Of a DNA stretch of 64,000 nt, positions 44,294 through 52,062 are shown one piece after another (positions within the stretch are counted from its first letter, which is position 1; the number at the start of each line of letters is the position of its first letter). The notes beneath the pieces are model-generated. The model did not search any database. It saw only the letters and a list, made by a program, of their open reading frames with translations, and was not told the DNA's origin. A program made the translations under genes and the position numbers. The stretch spans positions 62,001 through 126,000 of the forward strand of contig NZ_DOEH01000015.1 in the NCBI RefSeq assembly GCF_003533305.1, read 5' to 3'. The stretch comes from Providencia sp. Its GTDB lineage: Bacteria > Pseudomonadota > Gammaproteobacteria > Enterobacterales > Enterobacteriaceae.

Positions 44294-44859
44294 GCAAATT
44301 TAAATTTATGTTGTTTAATTAAATGAGAGGTTTTATTTATGGGTAACTTATTTTAAAATGATTTATTGGATTTGATTGTTTGTATTTAGTCGCTTTATAA
44401 ATGTTAATTCAAATTGATATTTGATTGAAAATAATTAAGTTCATTAAAACCATTTAGTACAATAAAATCAAATTTTTATATTAATAATAAATGTATAAAT
44501 AATTATGTGCTTATTAATTATGTGAGCAATACGTATTTTTAAGGCAAACTATTTTGCTAGTATGAAAATTATACGAATATGGTTTTTTGATCTTATTATT
44601 TGTTTAATTCATTATAGTAATTGTCTGTTTTTTAACCTAAAAATTGGATTGAAAATTATAATTTTAGAATTAATTGTTTGATTTAAAAGTAATTGCATGG
44701 ATATTAACTTTATATTGTAATAACTAATAGATACGTTAAATGCGATCTGTATTGAAGCTTAGGCGAGTAATCATTGGCGTTCGATGCAGATTGAAGTAAT
44801 ATTGACAGGTCTCTTACAAAAAATTAACAAGCTAAATACGCAATTGAAAGGAGAGGTTA

Positions 44860-46113
44860 ATGGAAAGCAAAGTAGTAGTTCCGGCAGAAGGCGCTAAAAT
44901 CACCATTGATGCAAAAGGCAAACTAAACGTTCCGAACAACCCGATTATTCCTTACATTGAAGGTGATGGTATTGGTGTTGATGTGACACCTGCCATGCTA
45001 AAAGTGGTTGATGCGGCAGTGAAGAAAGCATACAACGGTGAACGCAAAATTTCTTGGATGGAAATCTACACCGGTGAAAAATCTACTCAGTTATATGGTA
45101 AAGATGTTTGGTTACCGCAAGAAACCCTCGATTTAATCCGTGATTACCGTGTATCAATCAAAGGCCCTTTGACAACTCCAGTTGGTGGTGGTATTCGTTC
45201 TTTGAATGTTGCGCTACGTCAGCAACTTGATCTGTATATTTGTTTACGCCCAGTTCGTTATTATGCGGGCACACCAAGCCCAGTAAAACAACCTGAGCTG
45301 ACTGACATGGTTATCTTCCGTGAAAACTCTGAAGATATTTATGCAGGTATTGAGTGGAAAGCAGGTTCTGCTGAAGCTGATAAAGTTATTAAATTCCTTC
45401 AAAATGAAATGGGTGTAACAAAAATCCGTTTCCCACAAGATTGTGGTATTGGTATTAAGCCTTGTTCTGAAGAAGGAACAAAACGTTTAGTTCGCGCTGC
45501 AATTGAATATGCAATTGATAACGACCGTGATTCAGTGACATTAGTTCATAAAGGTAACATTATGAAATTCACTGAAGGTGCATTTAAAGATTGGGGTTAT
45601 CAATTAGCACAAGAAGAATTTGGTGGCGAATTAATTGATGGCGGCCCATGGCTTAAAATTAAAAACCCTAAAACTGGCAAAGATATCATTGTTAAAGATG
45701 TGATTGCTGATGCATTCTTACAGCAAATTTTGCTGCGTCCAGCTGAATATGATGTTATCGCTTGTATGAACTTAAACGGTGACTATATTTCTGATGCATT
45801 AGCAGCACAAGTCGGCGGTATTGGTATCGCACCGGGTGCTAACATCGGTTCTGAATGTGCATTGTTTGAAGCAACCCACGGTACTGCACCAAAATATGCG
45901 GGTCAAGATAAAGTGAATCCAGGTTCAATTATACTATCTGCAGAAATGATGCTACGTCACATGGGTTGGGTTGAAGCAGCTGACTTAATCGTTAAAGGTA
46001 TGGAAGGCGCAATCGCGGCTAAAACTGTAACTTACGATTTCGAGCGTCAACTAGAAGGCGCTAAACTACTGAAATGTAGCGAATTTGGCGACGCAATGAT
46101 TAAACACATGTAA
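44860..46113 (+). CDS. icd: isocitrate dehydrogenase (NADP)
   Basis: Icd is the TCA-cycle NADP-dependent decarboxylating dehydrogenase. The 417-aa protein has [13 protein letters not shown], the AceK phosphorylation site Ser114 in [10 protein letters not shown], and the NADP-binding region with [19 protein letters not shown]. The ribosome binding site AAAGGAGAGG precedes the ATG. The last 160 bases double as an attachment site: they recur at 58614 and, more diverged, at 59316. As with E. coli e14, the 3' end now attached to icd probably came from the element. Confidence 0.97.
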   Translation: MESKVVVPAEGAKITIDAKGKLNVPNNPIIPYIEGDGIGVDVTPAMLKVVDAAVKKAYNGERKISWMEIYTGEKSTQLYGKDVWLPQETLDLIRDYRVSIKGPLTTPVGGGIRSLNVALRQQLDLYICLRPVRYYAGTPSPVKQPELTDMVIFRENSEDIYAGIEWKAGSAEADKVIKFLQNEMGVTKIRFPQDCGIGIKPCSEEGTKRLVRAAIEYAIDNDRDSVTLVHKGNIMKFTEGAFKDWGYQLAQEEFGGELIDGGPWLKIKNPKTGKDIIVKDVIADAFLQQILLRPAEYDVIACMNLNGDYISDALAAQVGGIGIAPGANIGSECALFEATHGTAPKYAGQDKVNPGSIILSAEMMLRHMGWVEAADLIVKGMEGAIAAKTVTYDFERQLEGAKLLKCSEFGDAMIKHM

Positions 46114-46161
46114 TTTATTACGTGGTGTGATTAATAACGGGAGCCTAAAAACTCCCGTTTT
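45953..46161 (+). repeat. left attachment repeat (attL side) in icd 3' end
   Basis: These 209 bp, comprising the icd tail and its terminator, recur at 58614-58822 without gaps and with only six substitutions. The longest identical block spans GCAATGATTAAACACATG through the terminator stem, so crossover there is plausible. The repeat defines the left end of a 12.66-kb element. Confidence 0.92.
46138..46161 (+). terminator. icd terminator
   Basis: CGGGAG and CTCCCG with an 8-nt loop followed by TTTT, 25 bp after the icd stop. The same hairpin is present in the right-hand repeat at 58799-58823. Confidence 0.85.
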
Positions 46162-46182
46162 ATTTTGCCTTGAAAAATTCTT

Positions 46183-46215
46183 CTGCAAAACTCCTGCAAA
46201 ACTCTTCTGCAAAAC
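46183..46215 (+). repeat. triple CTGCAAAAC repeat, candidate integrase arm sites
   Basis: CTGCAAAAC occurs three times at 46183, 46194 and 46207, spaced 11 and 13 bp (about one helical turn), between the attachment repeat and the integrase stop. Lambda-type integrases bind short direct repeats in the att arms, so these are good candidates for arm-type sites. Confidence 0.55.
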
Positions 46216-46232
46216 GGGCTACAAAATGAACA

Positions 46233-47360
46233 CTATTTTATAGCTAATACCTGCCAGTTTTTCCCTCGGTCGTCATGATATTTATCTGTCATTGCTTGGC
46301 TCTTATGTCCTAATAAAGTTTTGGTATCGATGCCTTGTTCTCTATATAACCTTTCTGATAAAGAACGTTGTTCGTGAAAACTTGGCGGTGTTCCATCTTC
46401 CCACGTTAAATCAGTTTGATCTCTGATCCTTTGAAATAGGGTAGTTATTGCATTCCCTGTCACTTGCCCACCTCTTTTTGCTTGCGAGGTAGTATGGTGG
46501 TAATGAAGTATATAAGGGCTAACTATTAGGTCTCGGCATCGAGCAATTATATCTCTTAATGAGTACTCCAACTTTTCGCAGTGCAGCGAAAGAGGAATGG
46601 CAATTTTAGAACCAGTTTTCTCTTGAATAATATGTAGATGGTCATCCCAGATATCATCAAACCGCATTTTGGCAATATCCCCTAAACGTTGGCCAGTAAT
46701 GACGGCTAGTAGCATCGCATTTTGTAAATAGCGTTGGGTTTTTTCAGCTTCATTAAAGATCACAAGCCATTCATCAAAATCTAGTCGCTGACGTTTAATT
46801 CGGTTCATTGGTAATTTTGTTGCTTGCGCAGGGTTATATCCCGGAGGAACTTCTCCTGCATGCTGAGCCTCTTTAAATACATCAACTAAAACCATTCTAA
46901 CTACTTGAGCCATTCGAGTTTGACCGCGCTCTTTATATTCTTCTAATAATGAGGCGATATCTCTAACGTCAATTTCTGATAGAACTTGATTACCGCAGGC
47001 TTGCCGGAATGCTTCTACTGGTGCTATTTTTTGCTTATATGTATTAAGCTTTATTTCACCATATTCGATCCGCTCTTTTTGTATTTTTAAGAACTGATCT
47101 AGCCATGTATGGACGGTGATTCCTTTTTTTAATTTACGACTAATTTCATCTTTAGCTTTTATTAATTGATTCATTTTGGCTTCAGCAAGGCGAGAATTTG
47201 CTTCTATTGCAATTTCTTTTGCCGCGCTTTCATCTGTACCTAATCCATGAAATTTACCAGTTATAGGGTGCTTATAACGCCAGTACACCTTTTTTGTTCT
47301 GGCGTCGATATAACAAGATAAGCCGGGTATGTTGATATTGTATTTACGCGGACGAGCCAT
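46233..47360 (-). CDS. int: phage tyrosine integrase (icd-specific, P21/e14-like)
   Basis: A 375-aa tyrosine recombinase. An N-terminal arm-binding domain is followed by a core-binding region (about 80-170) and a catalytic domain with Arg225 (TGQRLGD), His329-x-x-Arg332 (HEQR), His352 (LGHKS) and nucleophile Tyr361 (DKYHDDRG). It points toward icd and lies 120 bp from its stop, as the integrases of e14 and phage 21 do. All catalytic residues are intact. The start overlaps the excisionase stop by 17 nt. Confidence 0.95.
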   Translation of the reverse strand: MARPRKYNINIPGLSCYIDARTKKVYWRYKHPITGKFHGLGTDESAAKEIAIEANSRLAEAKMNQLIKAKDEISRKLKKGITVHTWLDQFLKIQKERIEYGEIKLNTYKQKIAPVEAFRQACGNQVLSEIDVRDIASLLEEYKERGQTRMAQVVRMVLVDVFKEAQHAGEVPPGYNPAQATKLPMNRIKRQRLDFDEWLVIFNEAEKTQRYLQNAMLLAVITGQRLGDIAKMRFDDIWDDHLHIIQEKTGSKIAIPLSLHCEKLEYSLRDIIARCRDLIVSPYILHYHHTTSQAKRGGQVTGNAITTLFQRIRDQTDLTWEDGTPPSFHEQRSLSERLYREQGIDTKTLLGHKSQAMTDKYHDDRGKNWQVLAIK

Positions 47361-47586
47361 CCTCTAATATCCTCAATAATCGCGGATCGTCATTGTGCTT
47401 GATTGTTGGTTTGGTGTTCATACCAATAAATCGTGCATTTGTGTCGACTCGCCAACAGCGACCAGCCTTGAATGGCTGGGGTGATATCATGCCGTTTTTT
47501 GCGTAACGTATTAGCGTTTGATAGCTTGGCACTGGAGCCTCAAATTCTTCTTCAGCCCAAGTTTTCAATGTTTTTGTACGTGTCAC
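47344..47586 (-). CDS. xis: phage excisionase
   Basis: An 80-aa basic protein beginning (GTG)TRTKTLKTWAEEEF, with a winged-helix region SYQTLIRYAKNGMISPQP and KAGRCWRV, typical of lambdoid excisionases of the DUF1233/Xis type. I choose the GTG at 47586 because GGAGGT stands eight bases upstream. A longer frame beyond this start shadows plus-strand phage remnants. It overlaps int by 17 nt, so both are probably expressed together. Confidence 0.85.
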   Translation of the reverse strand: MTRTKTLKTWAEEEFEAPVPSYQTLIRYAKNGMISPQPFKAGRCWRVDTNARFIGMNTKPTIKHNDDPRLLRILEDGSSA

Positions 47587-47599
47587 AGTAAATACCTCC

Positions 47600-47717
47600 A
47601 CACATCTGCCGCATAACCTCGGCGATATGACAGTTATCACTGACAAGTTAAACGCCAGTGAAGTGATAGCTCCAGATGTGTTAGTCGGTGGTACGCCATG
47701 CCAAGCATTCAGCGTTG
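47600..47717 (+). pseudogene. fragment of phage C5-cytosine DNA methyltransferase
   Basis: About 39 codons read HLPHNLGDMTVI...APDVLVGGTPCQAFS. The GGTPCQAFS motif carries the catalytic Cys of Dcm-type C5 methyltransferases, and the preceding NLGDMT is typical of phage members. Both ends of the gene are missing. It sits exactly between xis and the lysis remnant, marking a deletion junction. Confidence 0.75.
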
Positions 47718-47719
47718 TT

Positions 47720-48097
47720 GTGAGCGCAACAGAAAAGCTTTTAGTTGTGGTCGCTATTGCTCTTGGTTTTATGTATTGGCTTGCAATGGGAAAAGCTAGC
47801 AATCTAAGTAAAGAGAATGAACTTTTATCTAGTTAGCTGTCAGCAAGCAAGCTACTAAGCAAAGTAACCCAATCCGCTATCACTATTCATTATCAAGTCT
47901 CACTCGACAACATCAAAGCAAAGCAATTAGAGGACTCAGAACATGTCAAAGTTAAGACTGTTATCAAAACAGTGCTCAAAGACAATGAGTGCGCTAATAC
48001 TGCTGTTCCCGATGATGTTGTTAGTGAGTTGCGGAAATACGCCGCCGAAATTAATACCCGTTCAGTCGCCACCGATACCGGCACAACTAACCGCTGA
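47720..48097 (+). pseudogene. Rz-type inner-membrane spanin interrupted by a stop codon
   Basis: Reading from GTG 47720, the frame encodes a short N-terminus and a membrane segment (LLVVVAIALGFMYWLAM), then a TAG at 47834-47836, then continues open for 86 codons to TGA 48095-48097. The continuation is the coiled, charged body expected of a DUF2570-type i-spanin and contains the embedded Rz1-like gene. The single nonsense codon makes this a recent pseudogene unless suppressed. It is fused in frame upstream to the methyltransferase fragment. Confidence 0.7.
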
Positions 48098-48239
48098 TTG
48101 TCCTCAGCCTGATATACCAGAGCAGATGGACTGGAAAGATATGCCGCAACTACTGGCTGACGCTATGAATTCAATAGCAAAGTGCAACTTAGACAAGAAA
48201 GCCATTCGAGAGATTGAAATAAAAAGGCTAGCGCAATGA
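47943..48239 (+). CDS. Rz1-like outer-membrane spanin lipoprotein
   Basis: A 98-aa lipoprotein whose signal ends MMLLVSC (Cys about residue 30). A proline-rich stretch follows (PPKLIPVQSPPIPAQL), then a charged C-terminus. It starts inside the Rz frame in another phase, the usual embedded arrangement of o-spanins. With Rz broken it probably no longer supports lysis. Its stop overlaps the next start (ATGA). Confidence 0.8.
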   Translation: MSKLRLLSKQCSKTMSALILLFPMMLLVSCGNTPPKLIPVQSPPIPAQLTADCPQPDIPEQMDWKDMPQLLADAMNSIAKCNLDKKAIREIEIKRLAQ

Positions 48240-48433
48240 AAACATATAGCTTTGCACCTTATGGCCCCGGCTACAATTCAAGTACTGTTGTGGTATTGGG
48301 GCGTATTACTCATTTCGAAGGCATTAGTTTTAATGGTATTCGCGGCACTGAGATTCATTTAGATACAGGTATCACCATTCGTACCGGTATGAATTTATGT
48401 GATGTACAAAAAATAGTAGAAGGTAACCAATGA
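48236..48433 (+). CDS. small phage protein, unknown function
   Basis: A 65-aa protein beginning MKTYSFAPYGPGYNSSTVVV, with strand-rich VLGRITHFEGISFNGIRGTEIHLDTG. It overlaps the Rz1-like stop by four bases, so it is translationally coupled. No signal or membrane segment is present. I do not recognise a family; position suggests a late lysis-region gene. Confidence 0.6.
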   Translation: MKTYSFAPYGPGYNSSTVVVLGRITHFEGISFNGIRGTEIHLDTGITIRTGMNLCDVQKIVEGNQ

Positions 48434-48767
48434 CAGAAGAGATTTAGTTACTACACAGCTTTGATATTAAATAAACTTAAGTAATTTAACCTATATAGCA
48501 AGATAAATATAATTTATTTTTATCTATTAACGATGTGTGGCTTGTAACTAAATTTGTAATAAAACACTGAGTTAGTGAATTTATCTTGCGTGTTAATAAT
48601 TAAAACACGCCTAACATTACAATTTAAAATTCTATTATTTTTATTTTATTTGATATTTATTGAATTTTAATTCTAATTATAATTAGTCTGTTGGCATTTT
48701 AATTCGAATTAGTAATGATTCTAAACAAACATAATTACTCTTATTGCAATCATCTATATTAGGTATA
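48434..48767. other. AT-rich intergenic region before the SOS-box gene
   Basis: About 335 bp with no ORF or obvious remnant. Base composition is extreme (long A/T runs), unlike the late phage genes on either side. Confidence 0.45.
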
Positions 48768-48787
48768 TGCTGTATGTATATACAGTA
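48768..48787 (+). promoter_or_regulatory. LexA (SOS) box
   Basis: TGCTGTATGTATATACAGTA contains CTGT-N8-ACAG with an alternating AT centre and matches the enterobacterial LexA consensus at nearly every position. It lies 29 bp before the ATG at 48817, where it would overlap the promoter of that gene. Confidence 0.85.
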
Positions 48788-48816
48788 TGTCACATTAACT
48801 AATAGAGGTGGTATTT

Positions 48817-49698
48817 ATGTCAGATCAAAAAGATAGTGAAGCTTTGGTAATCAGTGGTGAGACTAAGAAAGGTATTTTTACGCTTGATAACCAAACTATC
48901 AAATGCATTGGTGATAATGCAGAAATTATCCATACGGGTAATAACGTAAAAATACTTGATAATGAAGGCATGGTTGAAGATGCTGATGGAAACAGCATCA
49001 GAAATGGTAAGGACTCACTTTTTATTGCAACAGGTGAGAATTGCGTTGTTGAGGCGTCATCTGGTTCTGTATCATTTGTTTCTGGAAAAGGGGCTAAATT
49101 AGGATTAGGATTTGACCTTATAGACTCTGATGAACCAGAATATGTTGATGGCGTTCCTGCTGTGGAAAATGCAATCTTAATTGGGACTGGTGATAAAACC
49201 CTTTTGCAAGTGACTGGAAGTAACTCTCTTGGTATTACTACAGGAGAGGGGGCTGTTATGGGCGATTTATTTTTCGGTAGCACTGGTATTGCTACAGGTA
49301 ATAACTCCGCTATTGTCTCTGAATGGCCTTTTAAGAAAGCTGTAATTTTAGGGGATAATTCTTATATTGGCGGTGAGGGCTCAGATGAATTTACTGCTTT
49401 TTTTGGCGGACAACAATCAACAGTTTCTACCGGGCATAAATCTTCATTGTTATCTGAGTTTCCAGTTAGCGAATTAAAAGTGGGCAAAGATTCCGTTGTT
49501 GTTGTTGGGTGGCATGATGGTACACGCAAGCGTTTTTCTGTTTATTATGAAGGTGAAGACTTTGAAACGTTTCCAGAGGGAATTAAAGAGCAACCACCGT
49601 CCCGTCCACATGGGAATCCTTATCCAATTAATATATTTAAAACAACTGAAAGTGGTCAACTTGAATTATTAAAAGTTGTAATGGGCACTTGGGGATAA
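48817..49698 (+). CDS. LexA-box-controlled repeat protein (beta-helix-like), unknown function
   Basis: A 293-aa acidic cytosolic protein with no signal peptide or membrane segment. From about residue 20 to 220 it consists of degenerate units of about 12-25 residues built around (I/A/S)TG-x-x-(N/S)-x-x-(I/V), e.g. IATGENCVVE, IGTGDKTLLQ, ITTGEGAVMG, IATGNNSAIV and VSTGHKSSLL. Such units suggest a stacked beta-helix. The layout recalls the Ala-Thr-Ser-Gly repeat proteins of enterobacterial prophages, which end in a similar short globular part (VGWHDGTRKRFSVYYEGED here). ATG 48817 follows AGAGGTGG. The SOS box suggests DNA-damage induction. I assign no function. Confidence 0.8.
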   Translation: MSDQKDSEALVISGETKKGIFTLDNQTIKCIGDNAEIIHTGNNVKILDNEGMVEDADGNSIRNGKDSLFIATGENCVVEASSGSVSFVSGKGAKLGLGFDLIDSDEPEYVDGVPAVENAILIGTGDKTLLQVTGSNSLGITTGEGAVMGDLFFGSTGIATGNNSAIVSEWPFKKAVILGDNSYIGGEGSDEFTAFFGGQQSTVSTGHKSSLLSEFPVSELKVGKDSVVVVGWHDGTRKRFSVYYEGEDFETFPEGIKEQPPSRPHGNPYPINIFKTTESGQLELLKVVMGTWG

Positions 49699-49725
49699 GT
49701 TAGATATCCATTTTCATCAAGTCAT

Positions 49726-49756
49726 AGCCATCAGCTAATCACTGGTGGCTTTTTTG
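49726..49756 (+). terminator. terminator after SOS-box gene
   Basis: AGCCATCAG pairs with CTGGTGGCT (one G-U) across a 7-nt loop, followed by six Ts. A near-copy follows the next gene at 50169. Confidence 0.85.
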
Positions 49757-49837
49757 TTCGAGATAGGAGCAGAAAACTGGAGTCATTTTATTGAGAGCAT
49801 TTATACTGTATTTAATTAATATTTTTAGAGTAGTGAT

Positions 49838-50095
49838 ATGAGTAATTCTGTGATTTTTATACTAGTCCTATTTATTTGCGTGGTTATGATTCGACACCAA
49901 GTAAAATCAATAGTCACATATAAACACTTTTTGTTGTTCTTTATTGGTATATCAATAGCAATGGTTGTCTATATTGTAAATGCCATATATACGTGGCTGA
50001 AATTTGATCTTACTCTGGATTATTGGCTGGTTCTTACTTTATCTGCAGTGCTTATAACTTCCGTATTTTCTCTTATTAGAATATTTAGGATTTGA
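49838..50095 (+). CDS. small three-span membrane protein, unknown
   Basis: An 85-aa protein with about three hydrophobic segments (residues 4-18, 30-52 and 62-82) and few charged residues. It has a modest AGAG site before ATG 49838. No family is recognised. It is placed between two related terminators and so looks like an independently transcribed cargo gene. Confidence 0.55.
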   Translation: MSNSVIFILVLFICVVMIRHQVKSIVTYKHFLLFFIGISIAMVVYIVNAIYTWLKFDLTLDYWLVLTLSAVLITSVFSLIRIFRI

Positions 50096-50280
50096 TTTTA
50101 TTTAATTCTGGTGGTCACTTGGTACCACGTAGTTATATAAATTCATCTAGAAGAATATTCTAAATAGTCATCAGTTAAAAGCTGGTGGTTTTTTTGTACT
50201 CAAAGAAACCTTAAATTCATCAGATTGATTAATTTTATGGATAAGTCAAAAGGTACTCCCGAGGGGGTACCCTCTCCACG
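50096..50280. other. intergenic DNA before cos
   Basis: It contains a terminator (50169-50195) after the membrane-protein gene and then the left flank of the cos-like site, with a short GGTACTCCC/GGGGGTACC inverted repeat at about 50252-50271. No gene is visible. Confidence 0.5.
50169..50195 (+). terminator. terminator, near-copy of the one at 49726
   Basis: CATCAG (50169-50174) pairs with CTGGTG (50182-50187), followed by GTTTTTTT. The ATAGYCATCAG...CTGGTGG context is shared with the terminator at 49726, suggesting duplication of a gene-terminator cassette. Confidence 0.7.
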
Positions 50281-50298
50281 GGGCGGCGACCACGCGGG
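50281..50298 (+). other. lambda-type cos (cosN) site
   Basis: GGGCGGCGACCACGCGGG differs from the lambda cohesive end GGGCGGCGACCTCGCGGG by one base, and the base before it extends the match. The following bases (TCATTTTCAAATTTTCATG) are AT-rich, as downstream of lambda cos. It precedes a terminase small-subunit gene by about 180 bp, exactly as cos precedes Nu1. Confidence 0.85.
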
Positions 50299-50475
50299 AA
50301 ACGGCTCATTTTCAAATTTTCATGCTGTCAGCAGCAGGTAATCCAACTCTCTGATTTAACTTGATAATATCGATATTGAGGTGACAATTTCAACATGGAG
50401 TTGTCACCTCAATGTGTTATATCTATCTGATAATCAATAAAAATATCAGTTTTCACCTGACAGAGTGAGGTGTCA

Positions 50476-50979
50476 ATGTCCAACGTCAGCAATCTGGGGG
50501 ACGCCTACAACTGGAGCGTGGCTAAGATTGCTGAAGCTTTCGGCTTAAATCGTGGCACAGTTAAAAAGCGGTTGCTTGATGCTAATACCCCCATAGCAAA
50601 TACCGTTCGGGGTAATCCTGTTTAAGCTTTACGTGATGTGGGACCAATACTTTTTGGCGCTGAACCAGAGGCAAGCGGCGATGCTATCCAAAATCCGGCT
50701 GTTATGTTTCCGAAAGACAGAAAGGATTGGTACCAATCTGAAAATGAAAGGATCAAGCTTGAAACAACACTCAAGCAATTAGTCCCCGTCTCCGAGGTTC
50801 ATCGAGAAATGGCCGTTATTATAAAGGCCATATCACAAGTTCTGGATACGTGGCCAGATAAACTCGAACGTGATAAAGGTTGGAAAGCCGATCAAATAAC
50901 AGAAGCCCAAAAGGTTGTGGATGAGCTAAGAGATATATTGGCATTTGAAGTACTCGATGCGGAGGATGAAGAAGAGTGA
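50476..50979 (+). pseudogene. DUF1441-type phage terminase small subunit, nonsense-mutated
   Basis: ATG 50476 opens a frame MSNVSNLGDAYNWSVAKIAE with a helix-turn-helix (AFGLNRGTVKKRLLDA). It meets TAA at 50623-50625 and then continues in the same frame (ALRDVGPILFG...) for 117 codons to TGA. The surrounding GNPV-stop-ALRDVGP suggests a Tyr codon became TAA. The whole is the length and pattern of a DUF1441 terminase small subunit. Position right after cos supports this. Confidence 0.8.
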
Positions 50980-51146
50980 CCATAAATTACGCCTCGGCAG
51001 CAACAGTAAGAAAGGATGTATCCGCATTATTGAAAGCGCCTCGCCGAATGCCAATTGCACAAGCGGTTAAAAAATACATGCGCGTTCCGATGGGCGAAGG
51101 TTCTTCCATTCCATGGGAAGATACATTATCCAACAATAATTATTGA
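50976..51146 (+). pseudogene. terL 5' fragment (terminase large subunit)
   Basis: GTG 50976 overlaps the preceding stop (GTGA) and encodes 56 codons: TINYASAATVRKDVSALLKA... then PIAQAVKKYMRVPMGEGSSIPW. This is the start of a GpA-like terminase large subunit up to the IPW region. The frame then runs into a KilA-N gene and stops at 51146. The ATPase and nuclease domains are absent, so this is a deletion scar. Confidence 0.75.
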
Positions 51147-51582
51147 GGATACCCACGTAAAGGGGAGTGAAAACGGAACCTATAATCTGAATGACCTGCA
51201 TAAAGCTGCCGTGGCAGGGAAGTTGGCTAAAAAATGGCAAAAACCAAGCCAGTCCCTAAAAGCTGATGGGGTTAGGGAATTTGTAGAGGAAGTCACCAAG
51301 GTACTAAAAGACACCTTGAAGCAAAATCAAATACTTATTACAAATCATGGTGGTAATGATAGGGGGACTTGGGCGCATGAACTGATAGCTTTGCGTTATG
51401 CGGCATGGCTCTCCGCGGCTTTTGAGGTTAAGGTCTATCAGACATTTTGTTCAATTGTTTTTGGTCACCTAGATATGTTCGCGAAGGCTAACTTACTAGA
51501 GTTTGAATATCAAAGTAAGAAGCGCCGAGTGAGTACAGCAGAAAGAATAATGAATAGATGGGGGGTGGTAGGGAAAAAGTGA
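51127..51582 (+). pseudogene. KilA-N domain protein lacking its own start
   Basis: From about 51127 the frame reads TIIIEDTHVKGSENGTYNLNDLHKAAV, a KilA-N domain, followed by WAHELIALRYAAWLSAAFEVKVYQTF and a C-terminus ending RIMNRWGVVGKK. These are phage DNA-binding antirepressor-type features. No ATG lies at the expected place: the start was lost at the fusion with terL, and only a TTG at 51055 inside terL is in frame. I treat it as 5'-truncated by one or two codons, possibly still expressed. Confidence 0.65.
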
Positions 51583-51584
51583 CT

Positions 51585-51659
51585 ATGGAATCAAAATTAA
51601 CTCAACTTAAACATGAAATTCAAATAAAAATTCCCGAGTTACAAGACGTAGTATCGTAA
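51585..51659 (+). CDS. 24-residue ORF after the KilA-N gene
   Basis: ATG 51585 opens a 24-codon frame (MESKLTQLKHEIQIKIPELQ...) immediately after the KilA-N stop and before a terminator. It may be the stub of a downstream phage gene. There is no family evidence. Confidence 0.25.
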   Translation: MESKLTQLKHEIQIKIPELQDVVS

Positions 51660-51660
51660 T

Positions 51661-51682
51661 AGGTCGCTCAGCGGCCTTTTTA
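51661..51682 (+). terminator. terminator after KilA-N unit
   Basis: GGTCGC-TCA-GCGGCC then TTTTTATT. The same AGGTCGCTCA start appears in the terminator at 58314. Confidence 0.75.
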
Positions 51683-51746
51683 TTCTTGTATACTAAACCT
51701 AAATTGATACACTAATCAGTAACAAATTATTAGCGTCTGGTGTTCT

Positions 51747-52031
51747 ATGGATGGATATAGCGGAACAGCCTTAATTACATTCGTAATTGTCATAGTCTTT
51801 ATAGTGATACTTTTAGTTTTGCCGATAATAATATTATCTACGTATGACAGAGGTAAGCATATAAAGGCAGAATCAATTCAAAACAAACAGGTGATGATGG
51901 AGCAAAGCTCAAAGCCTGAATTAACGTCAAAGCAAATTGATTCAGAAGAACGGTTAATGTTCATAATATTCACAGTTATAACAGTAATGATACTTATACC
52001 AGTATTGTACGTCCTATTTTTTTACGAATGA
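51747..52031 (+). CDS. two-span membrane protein, unknown
   Basis: A 94-aa protein with hydrophobic segments at residues 7-31 and 70-92 separated by a hydrophilic loop rich in Lys/Gln/Glu. No family is recognised. Its TGA is the first base pair of a strong terminator. Small membrane proteins in this part of lambdoid phages are often superinfection-exclusion or host-modifying factors, but nothing here proves that. Confidence 0.55.
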   Translation: MDGYSGTALITFVIVIVFIVILLVLPIIILSTYDRGKHIKAESIQNKQVMMEQSSKPELTSKQIDSEERLMFIIFTVITVMILIPVLYVLFFYE

Positions 52032-52052
52032 CCCGCTACGGTGGGTTTTTTA
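52031..52052 (+). terminator. UACG-tetraloop terminator
   Basis: ACCCGC-TACG-GTGGGT followed by TTTTT: a 6-bp stem with a very stable C(UACG)G loop. The distal 38 bp (TTTTTATTACAAAA...) recur after the terminator at 54286. Confidence 0.85.
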
Positions 52053-52062
52053 TTACAAAAAA

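Larger units (their letters stand above)
43602..44859. other. region between rluE and icd with decayed genes
   Basis: A 1.26-kb region with no intact gene. 43799-44293 contains two coding remnants annotated separately. 44294-44859 is very AT-rich and should include the icd promoter; no operator is clear to me. Confidence 0.5.

Noticed and set aside
47587..47802. N-terminal extension of the excisionase frame
   Set aside because: The minus-strand frame is open but shadows plus-strand phage remnants, and a good ribosome binding site points to GTG 47586.
47627..47836. 69-codon ORF as a single gene
   Set aside because: It is the accidental in-frame fusion of a methyltransferase fragment and the broken Rz start; annotated as two remnants.
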